The notes below the pieces were generated by a model. The model was given only the letters and a program-made list of their open reading frames with translations, made no database searches and was not told the DNA's origin. 64,000 bases of DNA from Salinispora vitiensis (lineage in GTDB: Bacteria; Actinomycetota; Actinomycetes; Mycobacteriales; Micromonosporaceae): assembly GCF_000378825.1 (NCBI RefSeq), contig NZ_KB900388.1, positions 3,753,654 through 3,817,653 on the forward strand, in the 5' to 3' direction. Made by a program: the position numbers and the translations under genes. Shown here in pieces: positions 1-7,922 of this stretch. Position 1 is the stretch's first letter. Each line of letters begins with the position of its first letter.

Positions 1-806
1 CCGACGATTTGCGCGGCGACCGTTCGCATCTCCGACTCCAGCCGGGCCAGCTCCGCAAACCCCCAGGCGTACGTCTCGTCTAGGTCAATCCGGGCACCGA
101 GAAAGTACTGTGAGGCCAGCTTGTAGTGCTCCCGGCCGGCGGCCTGCTTCGCCCTGCCCCGCGGGGCCAGTTCGGTCCGGAGGAAACGGCCGAACTCGGC
201 GGTCGCCGCGGTGGCGGTCGTGGCACCCCGGCGCAGTTCGGCACCGAGCGCGCCACCCGCGCCCAGCCGTTCGACCAGCCCGTGGAAGAAGTTGTCCCCG
301 GCCGGGTCCACCCAGGTGTCACACTGTTTGGCTACCTCGAGCAGCTGGGCTCGCGCGCTGGAATGGCCGGCCGCGGCCTCCTCGCGCAGCGTGGTCTGGT
401 ACTGCTCGAGTGCTCCGGCGAAGTGGTTGAGCCGCGCGGCGATGTTGGCCTGGGCCTCCTCGCCCTCGGCCGGCATCAGGTCGAACACGGAGCGGAGCTC
501 GTGCACCCCGCTGGTGATGACGTTGACTCCCCGGCCGACCTCTCCCGCCGCGTAGCGGGCGAGCTCCAGGCCGAGCCGCTCCTGCATGGCCTCCTTCGCG
601 GTCTGCTCCGGCAGCGACTGAGGTTCCACGCCGTCGAGGTCGGCGAGGGCTCGGCGATTCAGGTCGGCACGGGCGGCGTAGCCCTCCGGCGAGAGGTCGT
701 CGAGGCGGTCGTCGTGGCCGGTGATGCCGACGTAGGTGGCGCCGGTCGGGCTCAGCGCGGCCCACTCCGCCACGTACCGGTTCGCAATATCGTCGATTCG
801 TCCCAC
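1..806 (-). CDS. DUF885 family protein, N-terminal part (cut by window edge)
   Basis: The minus strand reads as one long open frame running off the left edge; about 268 residues are visible. The start is a GTG with AGGG about 8 nt upstream. The opening residues VGRIDDIANRYVAEWAAL and the following TYVGITGHDDRLDDLSPEG resemble the N-terminus of DUF885 proteins, a family with an M32-like metallopeptidase fold; the zinc site lies in the C-terminal half, outside the window. No signal peptide is visible, so it is probably cytoplasmic. It is divergent from the EamA transporter, with about 165 bp between the two starts. The family call rests on recalled resemblance of the N-terminus and is fairly confident; enzymatic activity cannot be judged from this part. 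Confidence 0.75.
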   Translation of the reverse strand, partial: MGRIDDIANRYVAEWAALSPTGATYVGITGHDDRLDDLSPEGYAARADLNRRALADLDGVEPQSLPEQTAKEAMQERLGLELARYAAGEVGRGVNVITSGVHELRSVFDLMPAEGEEAQANIAARLNHFAGALEQYQTTLREEAAAGHSSARAQLLEVAKQCDTWVDPAGDNFFHGLVERLGAGGALGAELRRGATTATAATAEFGRFLRTELAPRGRAKQAAGREHYKLASQYFLGARIDLDETYAWGFAELARLESEMRTVAAQIV

Positions 807-971
807 GAGCTCGACCCTACGTGATCGTGCAGTCGGGGTGCGCCCGTGAGTTCGCCGGCTTCGGGGTTACTCCCGAGCCCTCTGGTCACCAGCCGGCAGG
901 CTCTTGTGACGGCCAACACGGCGTCGGAAAACCACCAGACTTTCTTGCCCACGGCCGGCAGAGTGTCAGGG

Positions 972-2108
972 GTGACAGTCGAGTCCGCCCCTGACCGGGC
1001 TGTGCTGCGGAGCTGGCTGCCCGGGTACCTCGCGTTGGCCGCGATCTGGGGTTCCAGCTTTCTGTTCATCAAGATCGGGGTACGGGAGCTGCACCCGGTG
1101 CACCTGACTCTCTACCGGGTCGGCGCCGGCGCGGCGACGCTGCTGATCCTGCTCGCGGTGCTGCGCGACCGGCTGCCCCGCGAGCCGCGGGTTTGGGCCC
1201 ACCTGCTCGTCACCGGCGGGGTCGGGGTGGCGCTTCCGTTCACCCTGTTTGGCTACGGCGGGGAGCGGGTCGAGTCCATGCTCTCCGGGATCTGGAACGC
1301 CACCACACCGCTGGTCGTGCTCCCCATGGCGGTGCTGGTCCTCCGCACCGAACGGCTGACCGCCGCCCGGGCCGTCGGACTCGGGCTGGGCTTCCTCGGC
1401 GTACTGGTGGTGCTCGGGGTGTGGCAGGGGACTGGCGGTGCGCACTTCGTCGGCCAGCTGATGTGCTTCGGCGCCGCGGCCTGCTATGGAGTAGCCATCC
1501 CGTACCAGAAGAAGTTCGTCGCGGGCCGCCCCTACTCCGGGCTGGCCCTGTCGGCGGCGCAGCTGTTGATGGCGCTGGCGCTGCTCACCGTCGTCACCCC
1601 GTTCGTGGCGGGGGCCCCGCCGCTGCCGACCGCCCTCTCCGGCTCGGTCCTGGCCAGCATGGTCGCGCTCGGCGCGCTCGGCACCGGACTGGCCTTCCTG
1701 ATTCACTTCCGTAACATCCGGGTCGCCGGCGCGAGTACCGCGGCTACGGTGACCTACGTGATCCCGGTCTTCGCGGTGCTGGCCGGTGCGCTGGTGCTCG
1801 ACGAGCGGCTGACCTGGCACCAACCGGTCGGTGCGGTGGTGGTCCTGCTCGGTGTCGCCGTCACCCAGGGGCTGATCGGCCCCCGCCGCCGACCATGCGC
1901 CGCCGCGCAACCGGCCGCCGCAGCCGGAACCTCGGCCACGGCTGCCGGAACCTCGGCCACGGCGGCGGGAACTTCGGCCGCCGTCGGTCAGGAACGGCTT
2001 GCGGCCCACCCCACCAGCCGCTCCGCCGGCCAGGTGTTGACCACCCGGTCGGCGGGGACGCCGCAGCGGGCGGCGCGTTCGCAGCCGAACCGCTGCCAGT
2101 CGAGCTGA
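972..2108 (+). CDS. EamA/DMT-family membrane transporter
   Basis: About 378 residues with ten hydrophobic segments in two EamA repeats. The first begins LPGYLALAAIWGSSFLFIKIG, typical of drug/metabolite transporters; the second ends near VVVLLGVAVTQGLIG. The start is uncertain: GTG at 972 (TCAGGG just upstream), GTG at 963 and GTG at 846 are all in frame. The 972 start removes a non-hydrophobic leader with no family resemblance. After the last membrane helix comes a low-complexity Ala/Gly/Thr tail with three copies of a GTSATAA-like unit, and the frame stays open for 121 bp across the 3' end of the convergent PHP gene. Substrate unknown; amino acids or metabolites are usual for the family. 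Confidence 0.85.
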   Translation: MTVESAPDRAVLRSWLPGYLALAAIWGSSFLFIKIGVRELHPVHLTLYRVGAGAATLLILLAVLRDRLPREPRVWAHLLVTGGVGVALPFTLFGYGGERVESMLSGIWNATTPLVVLPMAVLVLRTERLTAARAVGLGLGFLGVLVVLGVWQGTGGAHFVGQLMCFGAAACYGVAIPYQKKFVAGRPYSGLALSAAQLLMALALLTVVTPFVAGAPPLPTALSGSVLASMVALGALGTGLAFLIHFRNIRVAGASTAATVTYVIPVFAVLAGALVLDERLTWHQPVGAVVVLLGVAVTQGLIGPRRRPCAAAQPAAAAGTSATAAGTSATAAGTSAAVGQERLAAHPTSRSAGQVLTTRSAGTPQRAARSQPNRCQSS

Positions 2109-3058
2109 CCTGGGGCGTGCGCGTCGGTATTGATCGCGAACCGGCAGCCGGCCTCCAGCGCCCGCCGAATCAGCCGTTTCGGCGGGTCCTGCCGCTCCGG
2201 CCGGGAGTTGATCTCGACTGCGACGCCCCGCTCCGCGCAGGCGGCGAAGACGGCGTCGGCGTCGAAGTCGCTCTCCCCCCGGGCACGCCGCCGGTGCCCC
2301 CGGTCGCCCGGCCCGGTCACGCCCGCCGGTCGGCTGGAGACCATCCGGCCGGTGCAGTGCCCGAGAATGTCCAGGTGCGAGTTCGCGACCGCGGCGAGCA
2401 TCCGACGAGTCATCCGCCCCCGCTCGTCGGAGAGGTTGCTGTGCACCGAGCCCACCACCACGTCGAGCTGGGCGAGCAGCTCCTCGTCCTGGTCCAGTGT
2501 GCCGTCGGCGAGGATGTCCACCTCAATGCCGGTAAGGATCCGGAACCCGGTCGGCAACGCCTCGTTCAGCCGCGCCACCTGCTCCAGCTGGCGGCGGAGC
2601 CGGTCGGCGGTCAGCCCGCGCGCCACCTTCAGCCGAGGCGAGTGGTCGGTGAGCACCAGGTACTCGTGGCCCAGCTCGGCCGCGGCCAACGCCATCTCCT
2701 CGATTGAGGAGCCGCCGTCGGACCAGTCCGAGTGGGTGTGGCAGTCGCCGCGTAACGCTGTCCGTAACGCTGCCGCCTCAGCGTCCAGGTCGGTGCCCTC
2801 GGTCGCCGCCAGCCGACGCAGGTAGACCGGCTCCTCGCCCGCCAGTGACTCGGCCACGCAGCGGGCGGTGACCGCGCCCACCCCGGACAGGTCGGTGAGC
2901 TTGCCGGCCCGGGCCAGCTCGGCGACCTCCGCGGCCGGCAGGGCGGCCACGGCCTTCGCCGCCGATCGGAACGCGCGCACCCGATAGGTGGCCTCGTTGG
3001 CCCGCTCCAGCAGGAAGGCAATCCGGCGTAGGTCAGCGATGGGATCCCGGGCGGTCAT
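1988..3058 (-). CDS. PHP-domain phosphoesterase with N-terminal helix-hairpin-helix region (PolX C-terminal type)
   Basis: A 356-residue protein. The first ~110 residues resemble the HhH-rich region of family X polymerases (DLSGVGAVTARCVAESLAGEE). A complete PHP domain follows: DCHTHSDWSDG, LTDHSPR, GIEVDI, GSVHSNL, LGHCTGR and INTDAHAP supply the metal-binding His/Asp set. The polymerase domain itself is absent, so it is not a full PolX. Family members hydrolyse phosphoesters, and PolX PHP domains act as 3'-5' exonucleases; which applies here is unknown. It lies 31 bp downstream of the M23 lipoprotein gene on the same strand, so the two may be co-transcribed. Its 3' end overlaps the EamA frame. 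Confidence 0.85.
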   Translation of the reverse strand: MTARDPIADLRRIAFLLERANEATYRVRAFRSAAKAVAALPAAEVAELARAGKLTDLSGVGAVTARCVAESLAGEEPVYLRRLAATEGTDLDAEAAALRTALRGDCHTHSDWSDGGSSIEEMALAAAELGHEYLVLTDHSPRLKVARGLTADRLRRQLEQVARLNEALPTGFRILTGIEVDILADGTLDQDEELLAQLDVVVGSVHSNLSDERGRMTRRMLAAVANSHLDILGHCTGRMVSSRPAGVTGPGDRGHRRRARGESDFDADAVFAACAERGVAVEINSRPERQDPPKRLIRRALEAGCRFAINTDAHAPGQLDWQRFGCERAARCGVPADRVVNTWPAERLVGWAASRS

Positions 3059-3089
3059 TCCTGCAACCTAGCGGCTGTGGCCAGGACAC

Positions 3090-3824
3090 TCACGGCTCCT
3101 TCGGGCAACCGTGTCGGCGCTGCCAGTCCGCCACCTCCACGGCCGGCGACCGGTTCACCCCATGCCGCCACGCGTCCAGGTAGGGTGCCGGCCACACCAC
3201 CCCTCGCCGGATCCACCAGCCGTCCTTCCCCGGGCACGGCGGTGAGATGCCGAAGTGCAGGTGACACACGTTGTTCGCGTTGCCGGTCCGGCCGACGGTG
3301 CCGAGCTGCTGCCCGGCGACGACTCGTACGCCCGGATCGAGTCCCGCCGCTACCTCGGTCAGGTGTGAGCCGTAGTAGCGCACCCCGTCATCGCCCAGCA
3401 CCGCCACCGACAGGCCGCCGTTGAACGGACCGCGGGGACCGCCCGGGTCGAAGCGGTCCACCCGGCTCACCTCCAGCACCGAACCGTCCGTCACCGCCAC
3501 CACCGGCGCGCCGCAGTCGGCGAAGATGTCCGTGGCGGGATACACCGAGTGGGTCGGATGGTAGGAGGCGTTACCAGCCCGTACCGGGAAGACGTGCCGG
3601 ACCTCGGCGGGCCGCGTCTGCGGTGGGGTCGCCGACGCGCTCGACGGAGCCGCTGTCGCCGTTGGCATCGAGCTGGCCGTGGGGGTTGGGGCCGTGGTGG
3701 CCGGGCGACCGGCCGTGCCGGTTTCCACCCCGGGCCGGGTCGTCGCGCAGCTCGCGGTGAGCGCCGCGGTGAGCAGAAGCAACAGGGGGTACGCCGGGCG
3801 GCGTCCCGTCAACGGCGCAGGCAT
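3090..3824 (-). CDS. M23-family peptidase lipoprotein
   Basis: The start MPAPLTGRRPAYPLLLLL was chosen over an upstream ATG because it begins a clean lipoprotein signal peptide: basic residues, hydrophobic core, lipobox LTAS-C. A Pro/Thr/Ala/Ser-rich linker of about 50 residues follows, then an M23 (LytM-like) domain with YPATDIFADCGAPV, a lysostaphin-fold GTVGRTGNANNVCH segment and the HLHFGI signature. In the first motif the His-to-Asp spacing is longer than the classical HxxxD. It should be anchored outside the membrane and could trim peptidoglycan cross-bridges or act as a non-catalytic scaffold. About 244 residues. It is divergent from the small membrane protein at 3881. Confidence 0.85.
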   Translation of the reverse strand: MPAPLTGRRPAYPLLLLLTAALTASCATTRPGVETGTAGRPATTAPTPTASSMPTATAAPSSASATPPQTRPAEVRHVFPVRAGNASYHPTHSVYPATDIFADCGAPVVAVTDGSVLEVSRVDRFDPGGPRGPFNGGLSVAVLGDDGVRYYGSHLTEVAAGLDPGVRVVAGQQLGTVGRTGNANNVCHLHFGISPPCPGKDGWWIRRGVVWPAPYLDAWRHGVNRSPAVEVADWQRRHGCPKEP

Positions 3825-3880
3825 CCGGCCATCCTGACAGACCAGTACGGTGGGAGGGCGAAGCCGGGGAGGAGGCGACC

Positions 3881-4243
3881 GTGACCGACCCGCACGACGG
3901 GGGCCGCCCGCGAAACCCGTCGGGGCTCTTCCCCGCCGGGCCACCAGCGCGGCCCACCTACCGTGAACCGCATCCAATCCACGGCGCCGCGGTGGTCCTC
4001 GGCGGCGTCGTCGCCACGACCTGGCTGCTGCTCTTTGGGCTGCTCGGCACCAGCGTGCGGGGGTTCGCCTGGTGGACGGCGTTCGCCGGTGGTGTCGCCT
4101 GGCTGGCGGCCCTGCTGTTGGTGCGGTACGGCGATCGGGGAATTGCCACCGGGGTCGCGATCGTCGTCGGTGGCGGCTGGAGCATCGCGGCGGCGGTCGT
4201 TGCGAGCCGCTGGATGGTCAGCGGAGACTGGCCCCTCTGGTAG
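3881..4243 (+). CDS. Small membrane protein of unknown function
   Basis: A 120-residue protein from a GTG start preceded by a GGAGGAGGC Shine-Dalgarno sequence. A Pro-rich N-terminus of about 35 residues is followed by three hydrophobic stretches (AVVLGGVVATTWLLLFGLLG, WWTAFAGGVAWLAALLLV and GIATGVAIVVGGGWSIAAAV). It ends in DWPLW. I do not recognise the family; such proteins are common and uncharacterised in actinomycetes. It is divergent from the M23 lipoprotein with 56 bp between start codons, so the promoters must overlap. The next 285 bp hold no gene I can support. Confidence 0.7.
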   Translation: MTDPHDGGRPRNPSGLFPAGPPARPTYREPHPIHGAAVVLGGVVATTWLLLFGLLGTSVRGFAWWTAFAGGVAWLAALLLVRYGDRGIATGVAIVVGGGWSIAAAVVASRWMVSGDWPLW

Positions 4244-4529
4244 GCAGATCGGTCACCTGGGGCTGCCCGGTCCACCCGCCCCTCGGCTGCTTCGAGCAGT
4301 TCGGCGGCGTCGATTGGCCATCCGTCGGGGCGTTGGCCGGTCGTCCGGCGACCCCACCGGCTAACGTGCACGCGTAAGACCGTCCGGGCATCGCTGGGCG
4401 AGCGGTAGGTGGGGCTGGCGGCCTGGTCACGCCGCTACCGGCTGTGGCCGGGCCCGCCCACCGACCACGCGCGGCCGCGGACGGTCCGAGGATTTTCGGG
4501 GTTACGCCGAGGAAGTTTTGGGGGGAAGC

Positions 4530-5054
4530 GTGTCGTACTTTGCTGCGGCCGTGGTGCGGGACGAGAGCGGCTGGACCGCCGCCGAGGTGAACCTCCGCGG
4601 TGCCGTTGACGTGGACGGGGTCGCCGATCGGCTGCGTGACGTTGACCCCGGCGCCGACCTGTCGCTGCTCTTCGTCGAGGCCGAGGACGAGTACCTGGTG
4701 ATTCTGCGGCTCGATGCGGGTGAGGACCTGCGGGTCTTCGGCTCGGATTCGGCGTACGCCGAGGAGACCCAGCTGGGCGCGCTGCTGGTCGGGGACCTCA
4801 AGGCGTCGGTGCCGGGGTTGGACGAGATCGAGGAACCCCGCGCCGCCACCGGTGACCCGGAGAGTGAACAGCCCGCCGCGGACCCGGAGGCGGACCCGGT
4901 CGGGGACGCGGACCTCCTCGCCGACCTGGGGGTGTCCGGGACAAAGCTGATCGCGCTCTGCGGGCACGAGGGGATGCTGCCGGCGGATGTCACCACCGAG
5001 GCGTGCACGGTGTTGGGCTGCGCCGACGAGGTCGAGGAGCTGCGTGAGGTGTGA
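4530..5054 (+). CDS. tRNA adenosine deaminase-associated protein
   Basis: 174 residues from a GTG start with a strong GGGGGAAG ribosome-binding site. The N-terminus VSYFAAAVVRDESGWTAAEV and the Asp/Glu-rich body fit the small actinobacterial family encoded immediately upstream of tadA. The C-terminal part (LIALCGHEGMLPADVTTEAC...LGCADEVEELREV) is the most conserved-looking section. It overlaps the start of tadA by 11 nt if tadA starts at 5044, which implies translational coupling. The molecular role of the family is unknown; association with TadA is inferred from gene order. Confidence 0.8.
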   Translation: MSYFAAAVVRDESGWTAAEVNLRGAVDVDGVADRLRDVDPGADLSLLFVEAEDEYLVILRLDAGEDLRVFGSDSAYAEETQLGALLVGDLKASVPGLDEIEEPRAATGDPESEQPAADPEADPVGDADLLADLGVSGTKLIALCGHEGMLPADVTTEACTVLGCADEVEELREV

Positions 5055-5637
5055 GCCCGTCTCCGTCGGCGAGAGCGGGAACGTGGGCGGGCCCGTCGGC
5101 GAGAGCGGGAGCGCGGGCGAGCGCGAGGTCGGCCTGGGTGGTGCCGGTCGCCGGCAGCGCCACGAAGAGTGGATGCGTCGGGCGTTGGAAGTCGCGGTCG
5201 CCGGGACGGCAACCACGGTCACTGCCGCGGACGGCATTCCGGCCCCCGCCGCCGCTGACGACATTCCGGTCGGTGCGGTGCTCCTCGGCCCGGACGGGGC
5301 CGAGCTGGCCACCGCCCGCAACGAGCGGGAGCTGACCGGGGACCCGACCGCGCACGCCGAGGTGCTGGCGCTACGCCGGGCAGCTGGCCGGCTCGGCCGC
5401 TGGCGGCTCGACGGGTGCACCCTGGTGGTAACCCTGGAGCCGTGCACCATGTGCGCCGGGGCGCTGGTGCTGGCCCGGGTTTCCACGGTGGTATTCGGGG
5501 CGTGGGAGCCGAAGACCGGGGCGGCCGGCTCGCTCTGGGACGTGCTGCGTGACCGTCGACTGAACCACCGCCCCGAGGTCTACGGCGGTGTCCTGGAAAC
5601 GGAGACGGCGGCGGTCCTGCGTGCCTTCTTCCGGTAG
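5044..5637 (+). CDS. tadA: tRNA-specific adenosine deaminase TadA
   Basis: Converts the wobble adenosine of tRNA-Arg(ACG) to inosine. The zinc/catalytic motifs are intact: HAEVLAL with the proton-shuttle Glu, and the PCTMC zinc pair. RHEEWMRRALEVA aligns with the family N-terminus (EYWMRHAL in E. coli), so translation must begin upstream of that Met; GTG 5044 gives about 197 residues. This leaves an extra N-terminal stretch of Gly/Ser/Glu-rich sequence, and there is an insertion of roughly 17 residues (TATTVTAADGIPAPAAAD) before IPVGAVLL. The ending RPEVYGGVLETETAAVLRAFF is family-typical. Confidence 0.93.
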   Translation: MRCEPVSVGESGNVGGPVGESGSAGEREVGLGGAGRRQRHEEWMRRALEVAVAGTATTVTAADGIPAPAAADDIPVGAVLLGPDGAELATARNERELTGDPTAHAEVLALRRAAGRLGRWRLDGCTLVVTLEPCTMCAGALVLARVSTVVFGAWEPKTGAAGSLWDVLRDRRLNHRPEVYGGVLETETAAVLRAFFR

Positions 5638-5665
5638 GGCCGCCGGCCGGTCCGCCCCGGGTGCC

Positions 5666-5731
5666 GGTCTGCCCGGTCCCGGTCCTGGCACCGGCCCAGG
5701 TCTGCCCGGTCCCGGTCCTGGCACCGGCCCA
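5666..5731. repeat. Two perfect tandem copies of a 33-bp unit between tadA and deoD
   Basis: Positions 5666-5698 and 5699-5731 are identical and abut exactly. The unit is rich in GGTCCCGGTCCTGG and contains CCGGxCC inversions that could fold. It lies between the convergent 3' ends of tadA and deoD, where it may act as a bidirectional transcription end, but there is no T-run. Confidence 0.9.
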
Positions 5732-5755
5732 GGACCCGGGGTGAGCGTGTGTTGA

Positions 5756-6463
5756 TCAGGCGATGATGGTGTCCAGGGCGATCTCCACCATCTGGCTGAA
5801 CGTCTGCTCCCGCTCCTGCGAGGTGGTCTTCTCCCCGGTACGGATGTGGTCGCTGACTGTCAGGATGGTGAGCGCTCGGGCCTTGAACCGGGCGGCGATG
5901 GTGTAAAGCGCTGCCGATTCCATCTCGACCGCCAGCACGCCGTACTCGGCGAGGGAGTCGTAGAGGTCCGGCCGGTCGGTGTAGAAGGCGTCGGCAGCCA
6001 GAACCGGCCCAACCTGCATGGTGACGCCGCGCCGCTCGGCCACCTCCACCGAGCTACGCAGCAGCCCGAAGTCGGCGACCGGGGCGTAGTCGATCAGCCC
6101 GTCGAAGCGTACGCGGTTCATGTTCGAGTCGGTGGCGGAACCGATCGCCGCCACCACGTCGCGGAGCTGGAGATCCTCGGACAGGGCGCCGCAGGAGCCG
6201 ACCCGGATCAGAGACCGGACGCCGTACTCGTTAATCAGCTCATGGGCGTAGATCGAGGCCGACGGCATGCCCATGCCGGAACCCTGGATCGACACGTCGA
6301 CCCCGTTCCAGCGGCCGGTGAAGCCGAGCATCCCGCGGACGGTCGAGTAGCACTGCGCGCCCTCAAGGTAGGTCTCTGCGATCCACTTGGCCCGCAGCGG
6401 GTCACCTGGCATCAGGACCCGCTCGGCGATCTCTCCCGGCTTCGCGCCGATGTGCGTACTCAT
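5756..6463 (-). CDS. deoD: Purine-nucleoside phosphorylase (DeoD type)
   Basis: Cleaves purine (deoxy)nucleosides with phosphate in nucleoside salvage; the family forms cytoplasmic hexamers. The start is set at [20 protein letters not shown], which matches the E. coli DeoD N-terminus; the upstream in-frame ATG adds 16 residues without family resemblance. Visible family sequences are [41 protein letters not shown], the nucleoside-binding VEMESAALY, and [10 protein letters not shown] with the catalytic Asp. 235 residues, normal length. Confidence 0.95.
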   Translation of the reverse strand: MSTHIGAKPGEIAERVLMPGDPLRAKWIAETYLEGAQCYSTVRGMLGFTGRWNGVDVSIQGSGMGMPSASIYAHELINEYGVRSLIRVGSCGALSEDLQLRDVVAAIGSATDSNMNRVRFDGLIDYAPVADFGLLRSSVEVAERRGVTMQVGPVLAADAFYTDRPDLYDSLAEYGVLAVEMESAALYTIAARFKARALTILTVSDHIRTGEKTTSQEREQTFSQMVEIALDTIIA

Positions 6464-6540
6464 GGCAGGGATTCTGCCAGCCCACCCTCGGCGTCGTACC
6501 GGTTGGGCCATCCGTCGGGCGGTCCTGTAGCCTACTCGGC

Positions 6541-6627
6541 GGTGGTGTGTCCGAGTGGCCTAAGGAGCACGCCTCGAAAGCGTGTGAGGGTTTACGCCCT
6601 CCGCGGGTTCAAATCCCGCCACCACCG
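6541..6627 (+). tRNA. tRNA-Ser (anticodon CGA)
   Basis: Acceptor GGTGGTG pairs with CACCACC, followed by discriminator G. The anticodon stem CACGC/GCGTG encloses the CGA anticodon, and there is a long class II variable arm. The T arm is GCGGG-TTCAAAT-CCCGC. No CCA is encoded. The 3' 23 nt plus 8 nt of flank recur at 11059-11089, marking this gene as an integration target. Confidence 0.96.
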
Positions 6628-6635
6628 CTCGTGAA
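6605..6635 (+). repeat. attL-like direct repeat at the tRNA-Ser 3' end
   Basis: A 31-bp segment covering the T loop, T stem, acceptor 3' strand and 8 nt of flank. It recurs at 11059-11089 with one mismatch (A at 6621, G at 11075). This is the geometry left by tyrosine-recombinase integration into a tRNA 3' end. Confidence 0.85.
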
Positions 6636-6645
6636 AAGGCGTAGC

Positions 6646-6675
6646 GCCCGGTCGGTCCGGAAGGACCAGCCGGGC
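6646..6675 (+). terminator. Hairpin downstream of tRNA-Ser(CGA)
   Basis: GCCCGG pairs with CCGGGC, and inside it GGTCC pairs with GGACC around a GGAA loop. There is no long T-run after it. A diverged copy follows the second repeat at 11101-11129. Confidence 0.65.
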
Positions 6676-6765
6676 GTTCGCTATCTCAAGACGTGCTGGT
6701 ACCGCGCCGCCAGGGTTGGCGCGGCAAACCTTCCCAGCCTGGCTAGTCAGACGTACCGTGGGTGG

Positions 6766-7632
6766 GTGAGCGAGAACCTTGACTTCCTCGGGCAGCTAGA
6801 TCCCGACGACCCGAAACAGGCGTCGCAGCAGATCGCCAACAAATTGCGGGCCGCCATCCTCACGCGCCGGCTTGTTCCTGGCGACAAGCTGCCGTCGCAG
6901 CCCGAGCTAGCCGCCCGATACGGCGTGGCACGGGAGACCGTCAAGCGTGCCCTAGACCTGCTCCGGGCAGAGCGGCTGATCGTGTCCCGACAGGGCAGCG
7001 GCGCGTTCGTCCGCGTGCACACACAGCGGGCCGTCGAGTTGCGCCCGCACATCGATGCCGCGTTCGAGCAGCCCCACGTCACCATCGATCTCGCCGGCTT
7101 CTCCGGCGAGACGTTGCGAGACGCGCTCGTCGAAGCGCTCGACAAGGTGCGCCTCGGTCGGCTCACCCCGGAAACAATCGCAGTGCGAGTCCTGATCTCG
7201 GACATGACCGTACCGACAGCGCTACCTTCACGGGCTGAGACCCAGGCCGATGACCCGGCCGTACGCGAACGCGCCGAGCGGATCACCCGCCGGGCGGCGG
7301 ACAGCATCATCGACCAAGTCACCGAGCTAGGAGACCTCGGCCTGATCCGGTCGACCACCGTCGAGGTACGGATGCACCGCGCGTCCCCGCTGTTCAAGCT
7401 TTACATACTCAACGGCGAAGAAGTCTTCTACGGCTTCTACCCGGTCGTTGAGCGCACCGTTTCGATCAAGGGCGAGCCGATGACGATCTACGACCTGTTG
7501 GGCAAGGATGTGCCGCTGTTCCACTACGCGGTGACCGACGACGATACCTCCCACGGCACGCAGTTCGTGGAAGCGTCCCGGCAGTGGTTCGACTCGGTGT
7601 GGTCAACCATCGCCTACCGGTACAACGGATGA
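6766..7632 (+). CDS. GntR-family transcriptional regulator
   Basis: 288 residues from the GTG beginning VSENLDFLGQLDPDDPKQ. Residues ~15-85 form a GntR winged helix: ASQQIANKLRAAILTRRLVPGDKLPSQPELAARYGVARETVKRALDLL is the helix-turn-helix, and LIVSRQGSGAFVR is the wing. The C-terminal ~200 residues resemble neither classical FCD nor UTRA, but an effector domain seen with GntR regulators of actinomycetes, ending in WSTIAYRYNG. Upstream in-frame codons run back through the tRNA and were rejected. It overlaps the remnant at 7629 by an ATGA, so it was once the first gene of an operon. First gene of the island; it may regulate the downstream operon, which is inference. Confidence 0.85.
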   Translation: MSENLDFLGQLDPDDPKQASQQIANKLRAAILTRRLVPGDKLPSQPELAARYGVARETVKRALDLLRAERLIVSRQGSGAFVRVHTQRAVELRPHIDAAFEQPHVTIDLAGFSGETLRDALVEALDKVRLGRLTPETIAVRVLISDMTVPTALPSRAETQADDPAVRERAERITRRAADSIIDQVTELGDLGLIRSTTVEVRMHRASPLFKLYILNGEEVFYGFYPVVERTVSIKGEPMTIYDLLGKDVPLFHYAVTDDDTSHGTQFVEASRQWFDSVWSTIAYRYNG

Positions 7633-7821
7633 GCGTCGATCTCGCCAGCAAACCTGATCCACTCGAGGCCCTTCGCCGCAGCACGGGGCGCGGTTTGTCA
7701 CATACGCCAGCCGACCGAAGAAATCGATGGATTGCAGACCGCCGGGGCGGACGTAGTGATCACGAGCACGAAGACGCTAGCAACCGCCCTGATCGGACGG
7801 GCGGAGCGGTTGAGTTCCTAA
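7629..7821 (+). pseudogene. Remnant of a HAD-like hydrolase gene (frameshifted, internally deleted)
   Basis: ATG at 7629 overlaps the GntR stop and opens MSVDLASKPDPLEALRR, like the N-terminus of HAD phosphatases that follow such GntR genes. About 90 bp later a different frame reads DGLQTAGADVVITSTKTL and then ATALIGRAERLSS to a TAA at 7819-7821, which resembles the extreme C-terminus of the same family (AGADxVITS...). The whole catalytic core is missing. This is a reading by eye of two short pieces; the family call is tentative, but neither piece alone is a plausible gene. Confidence 0.5.
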
Positions 7822-7922
7822 TTATGTTCACGGGTCAGCGCCAGATGGTGCGACCTGGCGTGTGTAGATCGGACGTGTTCGGCCGGTGTCTGGCAAAGTG
7901 AAGGCAAGAGGGAAGGAACGAG

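Noticed and set aside
126..824. Plus-strand open frame of about 230 codons
   Set aside because: It is antisense to the DUF885 gene, whose minus-strand frame has family-like sequence; the plus frame has none.
5666..5731. CRISPR-like repeat
   Set aside because: Two abutting copies with no spacers and no cas genes. No CRISPR array was seen elsewhere in the window.
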